From Rudaea cellulosilytica DSM 22992 (GTDB lineage: Bacteria; Pseudomonadota; Gammaproteobacteria; Xanthomonadales; Rhodanobacteraceae), in contig NZ_KB899241.1 of NCBI RefSeq assembly GCF_000378125.1, forward strand, positions 124,001 through 188,000: DNA of 64,000 nt, in the 5' to 3' direction. The notes below the pieces were generated by a model, which was not told the origin of the DNA, searched no databases, and worked only from the letters and a program-made list of their open reading frames with translations. This document shows positions 52,014-60,731 of this stretch, piece by piece; the first letter of the stretch is position 1; each line of letters begins with the position of its first letter. The position numbers and the translations under genes are program-made.

Positions 52014-54421
52014 ATTTACGTATCCCTTTCTCCGCGCTCCTCGTCGTGCTGGGCACGCCGAGCGCGTTCGCTGCAACCGCACTGACGCCTGGCACGCCGC
52101 TACCGGTGAACTTTGCGCCGAACACGTTGATCACGAACGCCTACATAGACGTCGATGCCTCGGCGAAACAACTCACGGTCAATGTCGCCGGCACTGGCGG
52201 CGATGTCGACGTCTTCCTGCGCTATGGCTCGCCGTTCCCCGACACCGCCAACTGCTCGACCACGGCGACTACACCGTGCATGAGCTATGACATGATCCAG
52301 CGCTATGGGCAGTACCACTCGATGAGTTCGTCGTCGAACGAATCGATCGTGGTGACCAACGCAAGCACGATTCCTCTGACGGCGGGACGCTGGTACATCA
52401 CCGCAATCAACGGTTCGAGCTCGAGTGCCACGGCAACGATCACGGCAACGCCGTCTTCGACGGTATCGACCGCGAACATCACGATCGATTTCGGCCATTC
52501 CAGCACGAACGCCACCGATCCGACACAGAATTGCGACATCGCGCCGTGGTCCGATGCGACCGCGGCAACGCCGGTCGGCAACAACCCGGGCACCTCGCTC
52601 GGCGACCAGCGCAAGAATGCCTTGCAGTACGCCGTGCAACAACTCGCGCAGCAGCTGAACTCGCCTGTTCCGATCAGCGTGCACGCCTGCTGGGCGCATC
52701 TCGGCGGCACAGCCTCGCGCGCCACGCTTGCACACGCCGCCTCAACCAGTCTCGCATTCAGCGACAACAGCTTCCCGATGCCATGGTTGTCGAAACAATT
52801 CACCTGGTATACGAATACGCAGATTGCGCGCATGGGCGGAACGAGCTACTGCGGCGCGTTCGGCGGAGACTGTACAAGCGCGGACCAGGACTACGGCAAT
52901 CTCGTCGAAATCACGTTCAATTCCGATATCGGTACCGCTAGCGTGCTTGGTGGAAGCCCGTTCTATTTCGGCTACACATCGGATTCGAGTTCGAACTCGT
53001 CCGACTTCATCGCCATCGCGATGCATGAAATCACGCATGGCCTCGGCTTTCTCGGTCTCGCCAACACGGACCCAAGCGCGGGGCCGATCGGTGCGCGCGC
53101 GGGCATCACCAACGGCGCGACAACAGTTACCTACCAGAACTACGACGAAGGTCCGTGGGACGACGTTTTTGGCGACAACGTCGTCAATGTCGCGAGCAAT
53201 GGACAAAGCTACACCCCGTTCTTCGGCTACGAGTTGAACAGCCAGCCGAACAACGCGGCGCGCACCGCGGCGATGACCTCGGGCAACACCGTCACCGCAA
53301 CCAGCACCGGCGACCGCTTCGCACCGACCCTGCTGCGCTGGTCCGCTCCACTTGGGCTGAATTTTTCGGGGCAACCGACTGGTAGCCCGCCGACCAGCTT
53401 CCCAAGCCTGTACGCACCCTGCGACATGACGAAGACGACGAGTTGCAGCACCTCGGTGGGCTCGACGCTGTCGCATACCGTACAACAGGGCGACCTCATG
53501 AACGCGTTCTACAACGTCGGTCAGCAACGCGTAATGGGCCTCGCCGCACCAATGCTCGCCGCGATGGGCTGGTCCACCTCCGCCGCGCCCGCGGCGGCAT
53601 TCGCCCAGCCTTTCACCGGCATCTGGTACGACCGCGCGCACAGCGGCCACGGTCTCGATTTCCGTCTGGTGTCACACACTCAGGACTACGGTGACGTGTA
53701 CCTCGCCTACTTTTACACCTATGACGCCACCGGCTCGGTGGAGATGTTCGTGGCTCAAGGCAGCGTGATCGATGGCGTGTTCATTCCGAGCATCATCGGT
53801 GCCGACGGCAGCACGCTCGTACGTTTTCATTACGATCCGATCGCGAAGAAAGCAACGCCGACCACGAACACTGGCGGCAGCATCGTCGTCGACTTCAATC
53901 AGGCGGCGAATTCGCCGGCTTGCCGCAACACCGATCGCAGCAACGCGATCATGCTCGGGGTGATGAGTTGGTCGTTTGCCGACTCGAACGGCAACGTCAC
54001 CGAAAAAGGCGATTGGTGCGTGGAACCGCTGACCACACTTGCGCAGAACGCGTCGCCCGATCGCGGCGGCCTCTATTACGGCGGGTCAAGCGATTCCGGC
54101 TGGGGCTTTTCCGTACTCGACGTCAACCGTGGCTCCGCGGGCGAGCAGGTGTTCAGTGTCCTCTATTATCCAGATGCGAATGGCAAACCTATCTGGGCGA
54201 TCGCGAATATGCAGCCGTTCGTCAACGGTCAGACAATTCCGTTGATCCAAAATGCCGCGGGCTACTGCCGCACCTGCACGCCGGTGGCGCAAAATCAGGT
54301 ACAGGCCGGCACGATCACGCTGAATTTCGGCACGACGAACACGGCGACGATCGTCGCGAACTATCCGGGCGGCTCCTTCACGCGCACGAATGTGCCGCTG
54401 GTCAATCTCGGCACACAATAG
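52010..54421 (+). CDS. Secreted zinc metalloprotease with two C-terminal GxWY domains
   Basis: 803 residues. Signal peptide, then a PPC-like beta domain (residues ~30-150; AYIDVDASAKQLTVNVAGTGGDVDVFL, AGRWYITAI). The catalytic zinc site HEITHGLGF has His339, Glu340 and His343. The 11th position of a metzincin motif is Gly, so the third ligand must lie elsewhere. The C-terminal third carries two copies of the G-x-(W/Y)Y-x3-4-SGxG module (Trp539 and Tyr689), also found in the YVTN protein. It is expected to be exported and possibly anchored by these modules. Translationally coupled to the small exported protein upstream. The protease class is firm; substrate unknown. Confidence 0.87.
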   Translation: MNLRIPFSALLVVLGTPSAFAATALTPGTPLPVNFAPNTLITNAYIDVDASAKQLTVNVAGTGGDVDVFLRYGSPFPDTANCSTTATTPCMSYDMIQRYGQYHSMSSSSNESIVVTNASTIPLTAGRWYITAINGSSSSATATITATPSSTVSTANITIDFGHSSTNATDPTQNCDIAPWSDATAATPVGNNPGTSLGDQRKNALQYAVQQLAQQLNSPVPISVHACWAHLGGTASRATLAHAASTSLAFSDNSFPMPWLSKQFTWYTNTQIARMGGTSYCGAFGGDCTSADQDYGNLVEITFNSDIGTASVLGGSPFYFGYTSDSSSNSSDFIAIAMHEITHGLGFLGLANTDPSAGPIGARAGITNGATTVTYQNYDEGPWDDVFGDNVVNVASNGQSYTPFFGYELNSQPNNAARTAAMTSGNTVTATSTGDRFAPTLLRWSAPLGLNFSGQPTGSPPTSFPSLYAPCDMTKTTSCSTSVGSTLSHTVQQGDLMNAFYNVGQQRVMGLAAPMLAAMGWSTSAAPAAAFAQPFTGIWYDRAHSGHGLDFRLVSHTQDYGDVYLAYFYTYDATGSVEMFVAQGSVIDGVFIPSIIGADGSTLVRFHYDPIAKKATPTTNTGGSIVVDFNQAANSPACRNTDRSNAIMLGVMSWSFADSNGNVTEKGDWCVEPLTTLAQNASPDRGGLYYGGSSDSGWGFSVLDVNRGSAGEQVFSVLYYPDANGKPIWAIANMQPFVNGQTIPLIQNAAGYCRTCTPVAQNQVQAGTITLNFGTTNTATIVANYPGGSFTRTNVPLVNLGTQ

Positions 54422-54438
54422 AGCGTGCGACCCGGCAT

Positions 54439-54469
54439 AAAAAAGCCCGGCTTCTATGCCGGGCTTTTC
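54439..54469. terminator. Bidirectional terminator between metalloprotease and NAD-IDH
   Basis: AAAAGCCCGGC - TTCTAT - GCCGGGCTTTT, with T-runs on both strands (stronger on minus), between convergent genes. Confidence 0.85.
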
Positions 54470-54482
54470 CTTGTCCAGCTAC

Positions 54483-55490
54483 TCAGCGCAAGCGTTCGAT
54501 CAGCGCATCGGCAAAACTGTCGGTCGTGCCGCTGCCGCCGAGATCGGGGGTGACGCGATCCTTGGCCGCGATCGTCGCGCGGATCGCAACGCGCAGGCGG
54601 TTGGCCTGGTCTTCGAAACCAAGATGACCGAGCATCTGGCAGGCGCCGAGCAGCAGCGCGCACGGATTGGCTATGCCCTTGCCGGCGATGTCCGGCGCGG
54701 AGCCGTGCACCGCCTCGAAGATCGCTGCGTGCTCGCCGATGTTGGCGCCGGGCGCGAGACCAAGCCCGCCGACGAGACCCGCGCACAGATCGGAAAGAAT
54801 GTCGCCGAACAGATTCGTCGTCACGATCACGTCGAACTGCCACGGATTCATCACCAGCTGCATGCAGGTGTTGTCGACGATCATCTCGTTGTGCTCGATC
54901 TCAGGATACTGCGCCGATACTTCGCGCGCGACCTTGAGGAACAGGCCCGAGGTCGACTTGAGGATGTTCGCCTTGTGCACGATCGTGACTTTCTTGCGCC
55001 CGGCGCTGCGCGCGAGATCAAACGCGTAGCGCACGATGCGCTCGGAACCCTTGCGCGTGATCTTCTGCGTCAGCGTCGCCGTATCGCCATCGGCCGACAC
55101 CTGCTGACCTTCACCGATGTAGGCGCCTTCGGTGTTCTCGCGCACGGTAAGGATGTCGATGTTCTCGTAGCGCGACTTGGTGCCTGGGAACGAGATCGCC
55201 GGACGCACGTTCGCGTACAGGTCGAACTTTTTGCGCAGAGTGACATTGATCGAGGTGAAGCCCTCGCCGACCGGCGTGGTCAGCGGGCTTTTTAGCGCGA
55301 CCTTGTGCTTGGCGATCGCATCGAGCGTTGCCTGCGGCAGCAATTCGCCGAACTTGTCCTGCGCGGCGAGCCCCGCTTCGACAACGTCGTATTTGAGATC
55401 GAGGCCAAGCGCATCGATCACGCGCAACGTGGCCTGCATGATCTCCGGGCCGATACCGTCGCCGGGGATCACTGCAATCGTGGTGGTCAT
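54483..55490 (-). CDS. NAD-dependent isocitrate dehydrogenase
   Basis: 335 residues of the isopropylmalate/isocitrate dehydrogenase family. IPGDGIGPEIM, SPLTTPVGEGFTSINVTLRKKFDLYANVRP, TVRENTEGAYIGEGQ and GSAPDIAGKGIANP. The Ser and Asn of GFTSINVTLRKKFDLYANVRP are those of isocitrate-specific rather than isopropylmalate-specific enzymes. Xanthomonads have such NAD-linked IDHs feeding the TCA cycle. It is not beside leuC/leuD, which also argues against LeuB. Homoisocitrate activity cannot be excluded. Confidence 0.88.
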   Translation of the reverse strand: MTTTIAVIPGDGIGPEIMQATLRVIDALGLDLKYDVVEAGLAAQDKFGELLPQATLDAIAKHKVALKSPLTTPVGEGFTSINVTLRKKFDLYANVRPAISFPGTKSRYENIDILTVRENTEGAYIGEGQQVSADGDTATLTQKITRKGSERIVRYAFDLARSAGRKKVTIVHKANILKSTSGLFLKVAREVSAQYPEIEHNEMIVDNTCMQLVMNPWQFDVIVTTNLFGDILSDLCAGLVGGLGLAPGANIGEHAAIFEAVHGSAPDIAGKGIANPCALLLGACQMLGHLGFEDQANRLRVAIRATIAAKDRVTPDLGGSGTTDSFADALIERLR

Positions 55491-55582
55491 GGAGTTACTC
55501 GGAGCGTGGAGGAACCGCGGATTATAAACGCTGACTTGATTCAGGCCGAGGGCCGGAACGGTGCGCTGGATTGAAAAGCGAA

Positions 55583-55609
55583 GATAAAACGAAGGCCGGC
55601 TATGCCGGC
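55583..55609 (-). terminator. Possible terminator overlapping the AhpD-like stop codon
   Basis: GCCGGC-ATA-GCCGGC hairpin containing the stop codon, followed on the minus strand by CTTCGTTTTATC. Confidence 0.45.
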
Positions 55610-56034
55610 ATGGCTTCCTGTTGATCCAGAAAATCCACCGCGCGACGCAAGTGCGGAATGACGATCGATCCGCCGACCACGAGGCCGACGCTGAACGCCT
55701 CGAAGAACTCGTCGCGGTTCACGCCGGCGTCGCGGCATTGCGCGATGTGGTAGCTGATGCAGTCGTCGCAGCGCAGGACCAGCGACGCGACGAGGCCGAG
55801 CAGTTCCTTGGTCTTCAGGTTCAGCGCGCCGTCCTTGTAGGTCTGCGTGTCGAGCGCGAAGAAACGCCGCACGACCTGGTTATCGTGTTCGAGGATGCGT
55901 TCGTTCATGCGCTTGCGGAATTCGGTGAACTCCTTGACCCGGTCCGCCGCTTTCGCCTCCGCCTTCACCGGCGCGCGCTTCGTCGCTTTCTTCGGCGCGG
56001 CCACAGCCTTTGCCGACGGCTTGCGCACGCTCAT
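55600..56034 (-). CDS. AhpD-like carboxymuconolactone decarboxylase-family protein
   Basis: 144 residues. A Lys/Ala-rich N-terminal tail of about 30 residues, then a CMD/AhpD fold with the redox motif CDDCISYH preceded by a conserved Glu (KTKELLGLVASLVLRC). Such proteins act as alkylhydroperoxidase-type thiol reductants. The ATG overlaps the stop of the glutaredoxin gene (ATGA), so the two form a thiol-redox operon, which supports a redox role. Confidence 0.88.
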   Translation of the reverse strand: MSVRKPSAKAVAAPKKATKRAPVKAEAKAADRVKEFTEFRKRMNERILEHDNQVVRRFFALDTQTYKDGALNLKTKELLGLVASLVLRCDDCISYHIAQCRDAGVNRDEFFEAFSVGLVVGGSIVIPHLRRAVDFLDQQEAMPA

Positions 56035-56297
56035 GCGGCCGCTCCAATCAGCTGTGCAAGCTTGCCGCTGCGCTCGGCCGCGGCGAGGTCTTCGAAACCG
56101 CCGATGTGCTCGCCGTTGATGAATATCTGCGGCACGGTGCGCCGGCTCGCCGAACGCTGCAGCATCTCCTGGAGGCGCGCCGGATCCTGGTCGATGCGGA
56201 ACTCCTCGTAATCGAGCCCCTTGGCTTTGAGCAGGTTTTTTGCCGCAAAACAGTAGGCGCAGTTTGCGCCGGTGAAAATTTCGACTTTGGTGCCCAT
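56031..56297 (-). CDS. grxC: Glutaredoxin 3 (GrxC type)
   Basis: 88 residues. Thioredoxin fold with active site Cys13-Ala-Tyr-Cys16 (usually CPYC), the cis-Pro in RRTVPQIFING and the GSH-binding GGFEDLAA. The ATG at 56297 fits the family start. Coupled to the downstream AhpD-like gene. Confidence 0.95.
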   Translation of the reverse strand: MGTKVEIFTGANCAYCFAAKNLLKAKGLDYEEFRIDQDPARLQEMLQRSASRRTVPQIFINGEHIGGFEDLAAAERSGKLAQLIGAAA

Positions 56298-56482
56298 TTT
56301 TCGATTTCCTTCATGCGCAGTGCGCTTAGTCGAAGTGTGGGGGCTGCGCTGGCGGATTTCCAGCGTTGCGCGGGCTTGAACGCCGTCTGAGCGCAAGGAG
56401 CCCGTCAGGCCGCAAACAGTGGATGCGGAACCTTGGCAGGAGTAAGGTAAACCCCTGGTTTCCCCGCAGTCGCGTCACCCCC

Positions 56483-58462
56483 ATGTTCACCAAGCATTTG
56501 CTGCCCACACTTCTTGTCGCCGCTCTCGCGACGCTGACCAGCCACGGCTACGCCGCCGACACGCGCCTGCCCAATCTGGGCAGCTCGGCCGGCAACATCG
56601 CCTCGCCCGAGGAACAGCGTCAGTACGGCTTCTACGTACTGCACGAGTTGCGCAACCAGAATGCGGTACTCGATGACGCGCTGCTTGCGGACTATCTCAA
56701 CACGCTCGGCTATAAGCTCGTTTCCTACAGCCCGCAGCCCGATCAGCCGTTCACGTTCTTCATCGTGCGCGACAACGAAATCAACGCGTTCGCGCTGCCC
56801 GGCGGCTTTGTCGGCGTCAATGCCGGCCTGATCACGACCAGCGATACGGAAGGCGAGCTCGCTGCCGTGCTCGCTCACGAGGTCTCGCACGTCACCCAGA
56901 ACCATCTGATCCGAGCGGTCGAAGCCGAGCAGAAGATGACGCCGCTGATGCTCGCTGGCATGCTCCTCGCCGTCGTCGCGGCATCGAAATCGAGTCCGTA
57001 CAGCACGAGCAATTCGGATATCGGCGCAATCGCCGCCGTGCAGGGCCTCGCCGAGCAGATGCGCATCAATTTCACCCGCGCCGACGAGGCCGAGGCGGAT
57101 CGCGTAGGCATCGCCACGCTGGCCAAAGCAGGCTTCGATCCCGACGCGATGGCCGGATTCTTCGAACGCATGCAGCGCGCACTGCGCCCGGGCTTCGACG
57201 AGAACGACATCCCCGCGCTGCTGATGGATCATCCGGTCACGACCACGCGCATCAGCGAGGCGAAGGCGCGCGCCGAGCAGATCAAGAAGGAATACCGCCC
57301 CGTGGTTACCGTTGGCGATGTGCAGGCCGCGCCGAAGGAACTTGCCGGCAAGGCCGACGTCCAGCCCGCGGTCGAGGGCAGCGCGAAAAACGGGTCCGCT
57401 ACCGCATCGGCAGGAGAGGCGACGGGCAAGCCGGCGCCGATATCGACCGGCTCGCTGCTCGCCTCGATCGGCCCTGCGGCGCGGCCGAATCCGGGCGTGC
57501 TGCGTCCAGTCCAGCCGACCGCCGAGCAGCGCGCGCGCGCGCAGGCCTACTACGAACTGATGCGCGAACGCGTGCGCGTGCTGGCCAGCGCGCGCCCGGG
57601 CGAATTGATCACGTACTACGCCGACAATCTGCGCAACCACAAGGAATTCGACACGCCGGCCAACCGCTACGGCCATGCGCTCGCGATGATCCAGGGCGGC
57701 AAGGCCAAGCAGGCGATCGAACCGCTGCAGAAGCTCGCCGTGGCCGAGCCGGAGAACCTCGTCTTCCAGATCGCACTCGGCACGGCCGAGCTGCAAACGG
57801 GCGCGCGCGACGCCGCCTTGCAACGCTATGCGCGCATGCAGAAATCGTTCCCGAACAATCGCGCGCTCGCCCTCGCCCACGCCGACGCTCTGCTCCAATA
57901 CGGCGACAAGGCCGCCGGCAAGCAGGCGCAGGAAATGTTGCGCTCGCAGATCGCCAAGGACGACGAGGATCCGGCGCTGCAGACCACGTTCGCGCGCGCC
58001 TGCGAACTCGCCGGCGATCCGGTGCGCGCCGGCGAAGCGCACGCGACCGCCGCCTATCTCAACGGCCGCGCCGAGGACGCGCTCAACCAGTTGAAGGACA
58101 TTGCCAAGCGCAGCGACCTCGACTACTACCAGCGCACGCGCGTCGAAGCGCTGATCGCAGCGATGACCCCGCTCGTGCTCGACTATCGCCGCCACAAGAT
58201 CCGCCCCGAGGACCAGGGCAAACTCATGGCGGACAGCAACTGCCTCAAACCGAAAACCGGATTGAGCTTCAGCGTGCACTCCGATTCAACGAACACGCAA
58301 AAGGATGCGTTCGCGCGCGCGGACGAAACACCGAATGCGTTCGACTCGCGTTTTGGCGCGCCACTCGCCAATTCGCGCGCATCGAAACTGTCCTCCGACC
58401 CGGCACAGGACAAGGATTCCAAGGCGAATTGCGGCGCACCGTCATTCAATCGTAACAATTGA
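56483..58462 (+). CDS. bepA: Beta-barrel assembly-enhancing protease BepA
   Basis: 659 residues. Signal peptide (MFTKHLLPTLLVAALATLTSHGYA), M48 metalloprotease domain with His132-Glu-x-x-His136 (AHEVSHVTQNH) and the third ligand in DEAEADRVG, then TPR repeats (residues ~390-580). It degrades or rescues stalled LptD and other outer-membrane proteins with the BAM complex. E. coli BepA has 487 residues. The extra length here is an Ala/Pro/Gly-rich insert between protease and TPR (about residues 290-365) and a polar C-terminal tail of ~80 residues. ATG at 56483. Confidence 0.93.
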   Translation: MFTKHLLPTLLVAALATLTSHGYAADTRLPNLGSSAGNIASPEEQRQYGFYVLHELRNQNAVLDDALLADYLNTLGYKLVSYSPQPDQPFTFFIVRDNEINAFALPGGFVGVNAGLITTSDTEGELAAVLAHEVSHVTQNHLIRAVEAEQKMTPLMLAGMLLAVVAASKSSPYSTSNSDIGAIAAVQGLAEQMRINFTRADEAEADRVGIATLAKAGFDPDAMAGFFERMQRALRPGFDENDIPALLMDHPVTTTRISEAKARAEQIKKEYRPVVTVGDVQAAPKELAGKADVQPAVEGSAKNGSATASAGEATGKPAPISTGSLLASIGPAARPNPGVLRPVQPTAEQRARAQAYYELMRERVRVLASARPGELITYYADNLRNHKEFDTPANRYGHALAMIQGGKAKQAIEPLQKLAVAEPENLVFQIALGTAELQTGARDAALQRYARMQKSFPNNRALALAHADALLQYGDKAAGKQAQEMLRSQIAKDDEDPALQTTFARACELAGDPVRAGEAHATAAYLNGRAEDALNQLKDIAKRSDLDYYQRTRVEALIAAMTPLVLDYRRHKIRPEDQGKLMADSNCLKPKTGLSFSVHSDSTNTQKDAFARADETPNAFDSRFGAPLANSRASKLSSDPAQDKDSKANCGAPSFNRNN

Positions 58463-58490
58463 CGTTTGAAATACCGCAATCTGTCATAAA
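58438..58490 (+). promoter_or_regulatory. Possible Pho box region upstream of phoB
   Basis: Two segments resemble PhoB half-sites: CCGTCATTCAATCGTAAC at the end of bepA and CTGTCATAAA at 58481-58490, 33 nt before the phoB start. Only the second is a good 7-mer match, and no tandem 11-bp-spaced pair was found, so this is a weak call. Confidence 0.25.
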
Positions 58491-58522
58491 GCGCGCGCCC
58501 CGCGTCGCTACGGATTGACCTC

Positions 58523-59218
58523 GTGCAAAAAAACATCCTCATCGTCGAAGACGAACCCGCGATCCGCGACATGGTCGCCTTCGCCCTGCGCAAAGCCGGC
58601 ATGGAACCCAGCCATGCCGCCGACGCGCGCGCGGCACAGACGATGATCGTCGAACGCGTGCCCGACCTGATCCTGCTCGACTGGATGCTGCCCGGCATGA
58701 GCGGCCTCGACCTCGCCCGCCGCCTGCGCAAGGAAGAACTCACGCGCGACGTGCCGATCATCATGCTCACCGCACGTGGCGAGGAGACCGACCGCGTCGG
58801 TGGCCTCGAGGCAGGCGTCGACGACTACGTGGTGAAGCCGTTTTCGCCGCGCGAGCTCATCGCGCGCATCAACGCGGTCATGCGCCGCACCCACGGCGTC
58901 GATACCGACGGCGTGATCGAAGTCGGTGCGCTCAAGATCGACAGCGCCGCGCACCGCGTCTACGCCGGCGAGGACAGCGTGCCGATCGGCCCGACCGAAT
59001 ACCGCCTGCTGCATTTTTTCATGACTCACCCCGAGCGCGTGTATTCGCGCAGCCAGCTGCTCGACTATGTCTGGGGTGGCAGCGTCTATGTCGAGGAGCG
59101 CACGGTCGACGTGCACATCCGCCGACTGCGCAAGACGCTGGAGCCGCACCGCTGCGACGACCTCGTGCAGACCGTCCGCGGCGCCGGCTACCGGTTCTCG
59201 ACGACGCCGGTGGCGTGA
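58523..59218 (+). CDS. phoB: Phosphate regulon response regulator PhoB
   Basis: 231 residues. Receiver domain with Asp53 ([10 protein letters not shown]) as phosphoacceptor, acidic pair Glu9/Asp10, Lys in VVKPFSP; OmpR-type winged-helix DNA-binding domain ([25 protein letters not shown] ... [12 protein letters not shown]). GTG start. It is activated by PhoR on phosphate limitation. Separated from phoR by a 184-nt gap that holds a long palindromic element, instead of the usual close spacing. Confidence 0.96.
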   Translation: MQKNILIVEDEPAIRDMVAFALRKAGMEPSHAADARAAQTMIVERVPDLILLDWMLPGMSGLDLARRLRKEELTRDVPIIMLTARGEETDRVGGLEAGVDDYVVKPFSPRELIARINAVMRRTHGVDTDGVIEVGALKIDSAAHRVYAGEDSVPIGPTEYRLLHFFMTHPERVYSRSQLLDYVWGGSVYVEERTVDVHIRRLRKTLEPHRCDDLVQTVRGAGYRFSTTPVA

Positions 59219-59222
59219 AGTT

Positions 59223-59359
59223 CTTCCCTTCTCCGACGGGAGAAGGTGGCGCGAAGCGCCGGATGAGGGAAGCGCATTCGGAATTCAGCGAGTACGCACC
59301 CAGAATGCGAGATTCGCTCATCCGCCTTCGGGCACCTTCCGCCGGGTGGAGCAGGGAAG
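59223..59359. repeat. Long imperfect palindromic element between phoB and phoR
   Basis: Two arms of about 55 nt, in inverted orientation, around a ~22-nt loop. The left arm reads CTTCCCTTCTCC ... GAGAAGGTGGC ... GGATGAG ... GCATTC; the reverse complement of the right arm reads CTTCCCTGCTCC ... GGAAGGTGCC ... GGATGAG ... GCATTC. It resembles a widespread class of intergenic palindromes in xanthomonads (from memory, not searched). It has no ORF. Confidence 0.8.
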
Positions 59360-59364
59360 CGGAG

Positions 59365-59370
59365 TATAAT
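59365..59370 (+). promoter_or_regulatory. TATAAT hexamer upstream of phoR
   Basis: Perfect -10 hexamer 32 nt before the phoR ATG, just outside the palindromic element. No -35 of quality is seen at 17 nt upstream. It could give phoR-ppk1 its own promoter. Confidence 0.4.
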
Positions 59371-59402
59371 TGTGCACATCCGCATTTCTGTTCATCTAGC
59401 CA

Positions 59403-60731
59403 ATGCAGCTGCAATTCCTGCAAAGCCACGCATGGCAAGTCTCGCTGGGACGCTTCGTCGTCCTGCTGACGGTCGCGCTCGCGCTCGGCTGGTGGCTCGG
59501 CGCGGTCGAGTATGCGGTCATCGTCGCGCTGCTCGGTTATTCGCTGCGTTCGCTGGTCAGCCTGTACCGGCTGCAAACCTGGCTGCGCTCGCGCCAGCGC
59601 ACGCCGCCGCCGGAAGACCGCGGCGTATGGTCGGACATCTCTACGTACATGCACATGAAACTGCACGCTGAACGTTCGCGCAAGCGCCGCCTCGTAAACC
59701 TGCTGCGCGCGTTCCGCGAGGGTGCTGCCGCGCTGCCCGACGGCGTCGTCGTGCTCGATCGCGGGCGTAGCGTGATCTGGTTCAACGAGGCAGCCGAACG
59801 CCTGCTCGGCATGGCCGCGCCGCGCGACCGCGGCGCGCACATCGACGATTTCCTGCCGCTGCCGGCCAAGACTTGGTTCAACGAAGATCCGACGCGCGAA
59901 CCGTTGCGCGACGCCGCTTCGAACGTCAACGAGAGCGTGCGCCTGTCGTTCCGCCTGATCCCCTATTCCTACGATCACAGCCTGCTCGTCGTGCGCGACA
60001 TGACGCCGCTGGCGCGGCTGGAACAGGTCCGTCGCGATTTCGTCGCCAACGTGTCACACGAGTTGCGTACACCGTTGACCGTGCTGCACGGATACCTCGA
60101 GATGCTCGAACCCGAAGTCATGCCGCAACTGGCCCCCGTGCTCGCCGACCTGCGCGGGCAGTCGCGGCGCATGACCCAGATCGTCGAGGACCTGCTCACG
60201 CTGTCGCGCCTGGAGGCACAGCAGCACATCAACGACAACGAACGCGTGTCGATGCGCGCGCTGCTCTCGACCCTGAAGCGCGAAGCCGACGGCCTGTCTC
60301 AGGGCCGCCATCACATCGATGTCGTACTCGCCTGCGAATCCGACCTGCGCGGCTCGACCGATTACCTGCACAGCGCGTTCTCGAATCTCGTATCGAATGC
60401 CGTACGCTACACGCCCGAAGGCGGGCGCATCGAAATTTCCTGGCAGTCGACCGCGAACGCTGGCGCGCGCTTCGCCGTCGCCGATACCGGCTATGGCATT
60501 CCGGCCGAGCACCTGCCGCGCATCACGGAACGTTTTTATCGCGTCTCGACCAGTCGCTCGCGCGAATCGGGCGGCACGGGCCTTGGCCTGTCGATCGTCA
60601 AGCACGTACTGCAGTTGCATCAGGCGCGGCTCGAAATCGAGAGCGAGCTCGGCGTTGGCAGCACATTCTCCTGCGTCTTCGCGCGCGAGCGCCTGCTCGC
60701 ATTCGAACCATTGTCCGAGGAAGCGCAATGA
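59403..60731 (+). CDS. phoR: Phosphate regulon sensor histidine kinase PhoR
   Basis: 442 residues. Two N-terminal membrane segments (residues ~15-50), DUF3329-type linker, PAS domain (residues ~105-200), HisKA with His219 (FVANVSHELRTPLTV), and an HATPase domain (N box NLVSNAVRY, G1 VADTGYGIP, G2 GGTGLGLSIV). It phosphorylates PhoB. Its stop overlaps the ppk1 start (ATGA), linking phosphate sensing to polyphosphate synthesis. Confidence 0.96.
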   Translation: MQLQFLQSHAWQVSLGRFVVLLTVALALGWWLGAVEYAVIVALLGYSLRSLVSLYRLQTWLRSRQRTPPPEDRGVWSDISTYMHMKLHAERSRKRRLVNLLRAFREGAAALPDGVVVLDRGRSVIWFNEAAERLLGMAAPRDRGAHIDDFLPLPAKTWFNEDPTREPLRDAASNVNESVRLSFRLIPYSYDHSLLVVRDMTPLARLEQVRRDFVANVSHELRTPLTVLHGYLEMLEPEVMPQLAPVLADLRGQSRRMTQIVEDLLTLSRLEAQQHINDNERVSMRALLSTLKREADGLSQGRHHIDVVLACESDLRGSTDYLHSAFSNLVSNAVRYTPEGGRIEISWQSTANAGARFAVADTGYGIPAEHLPRITERFYRVSTSRSRESGGTGLGLSIVKHVLQLHQARLEIESELGVGSTFSCVFARERLLAFEPLSEEAQ

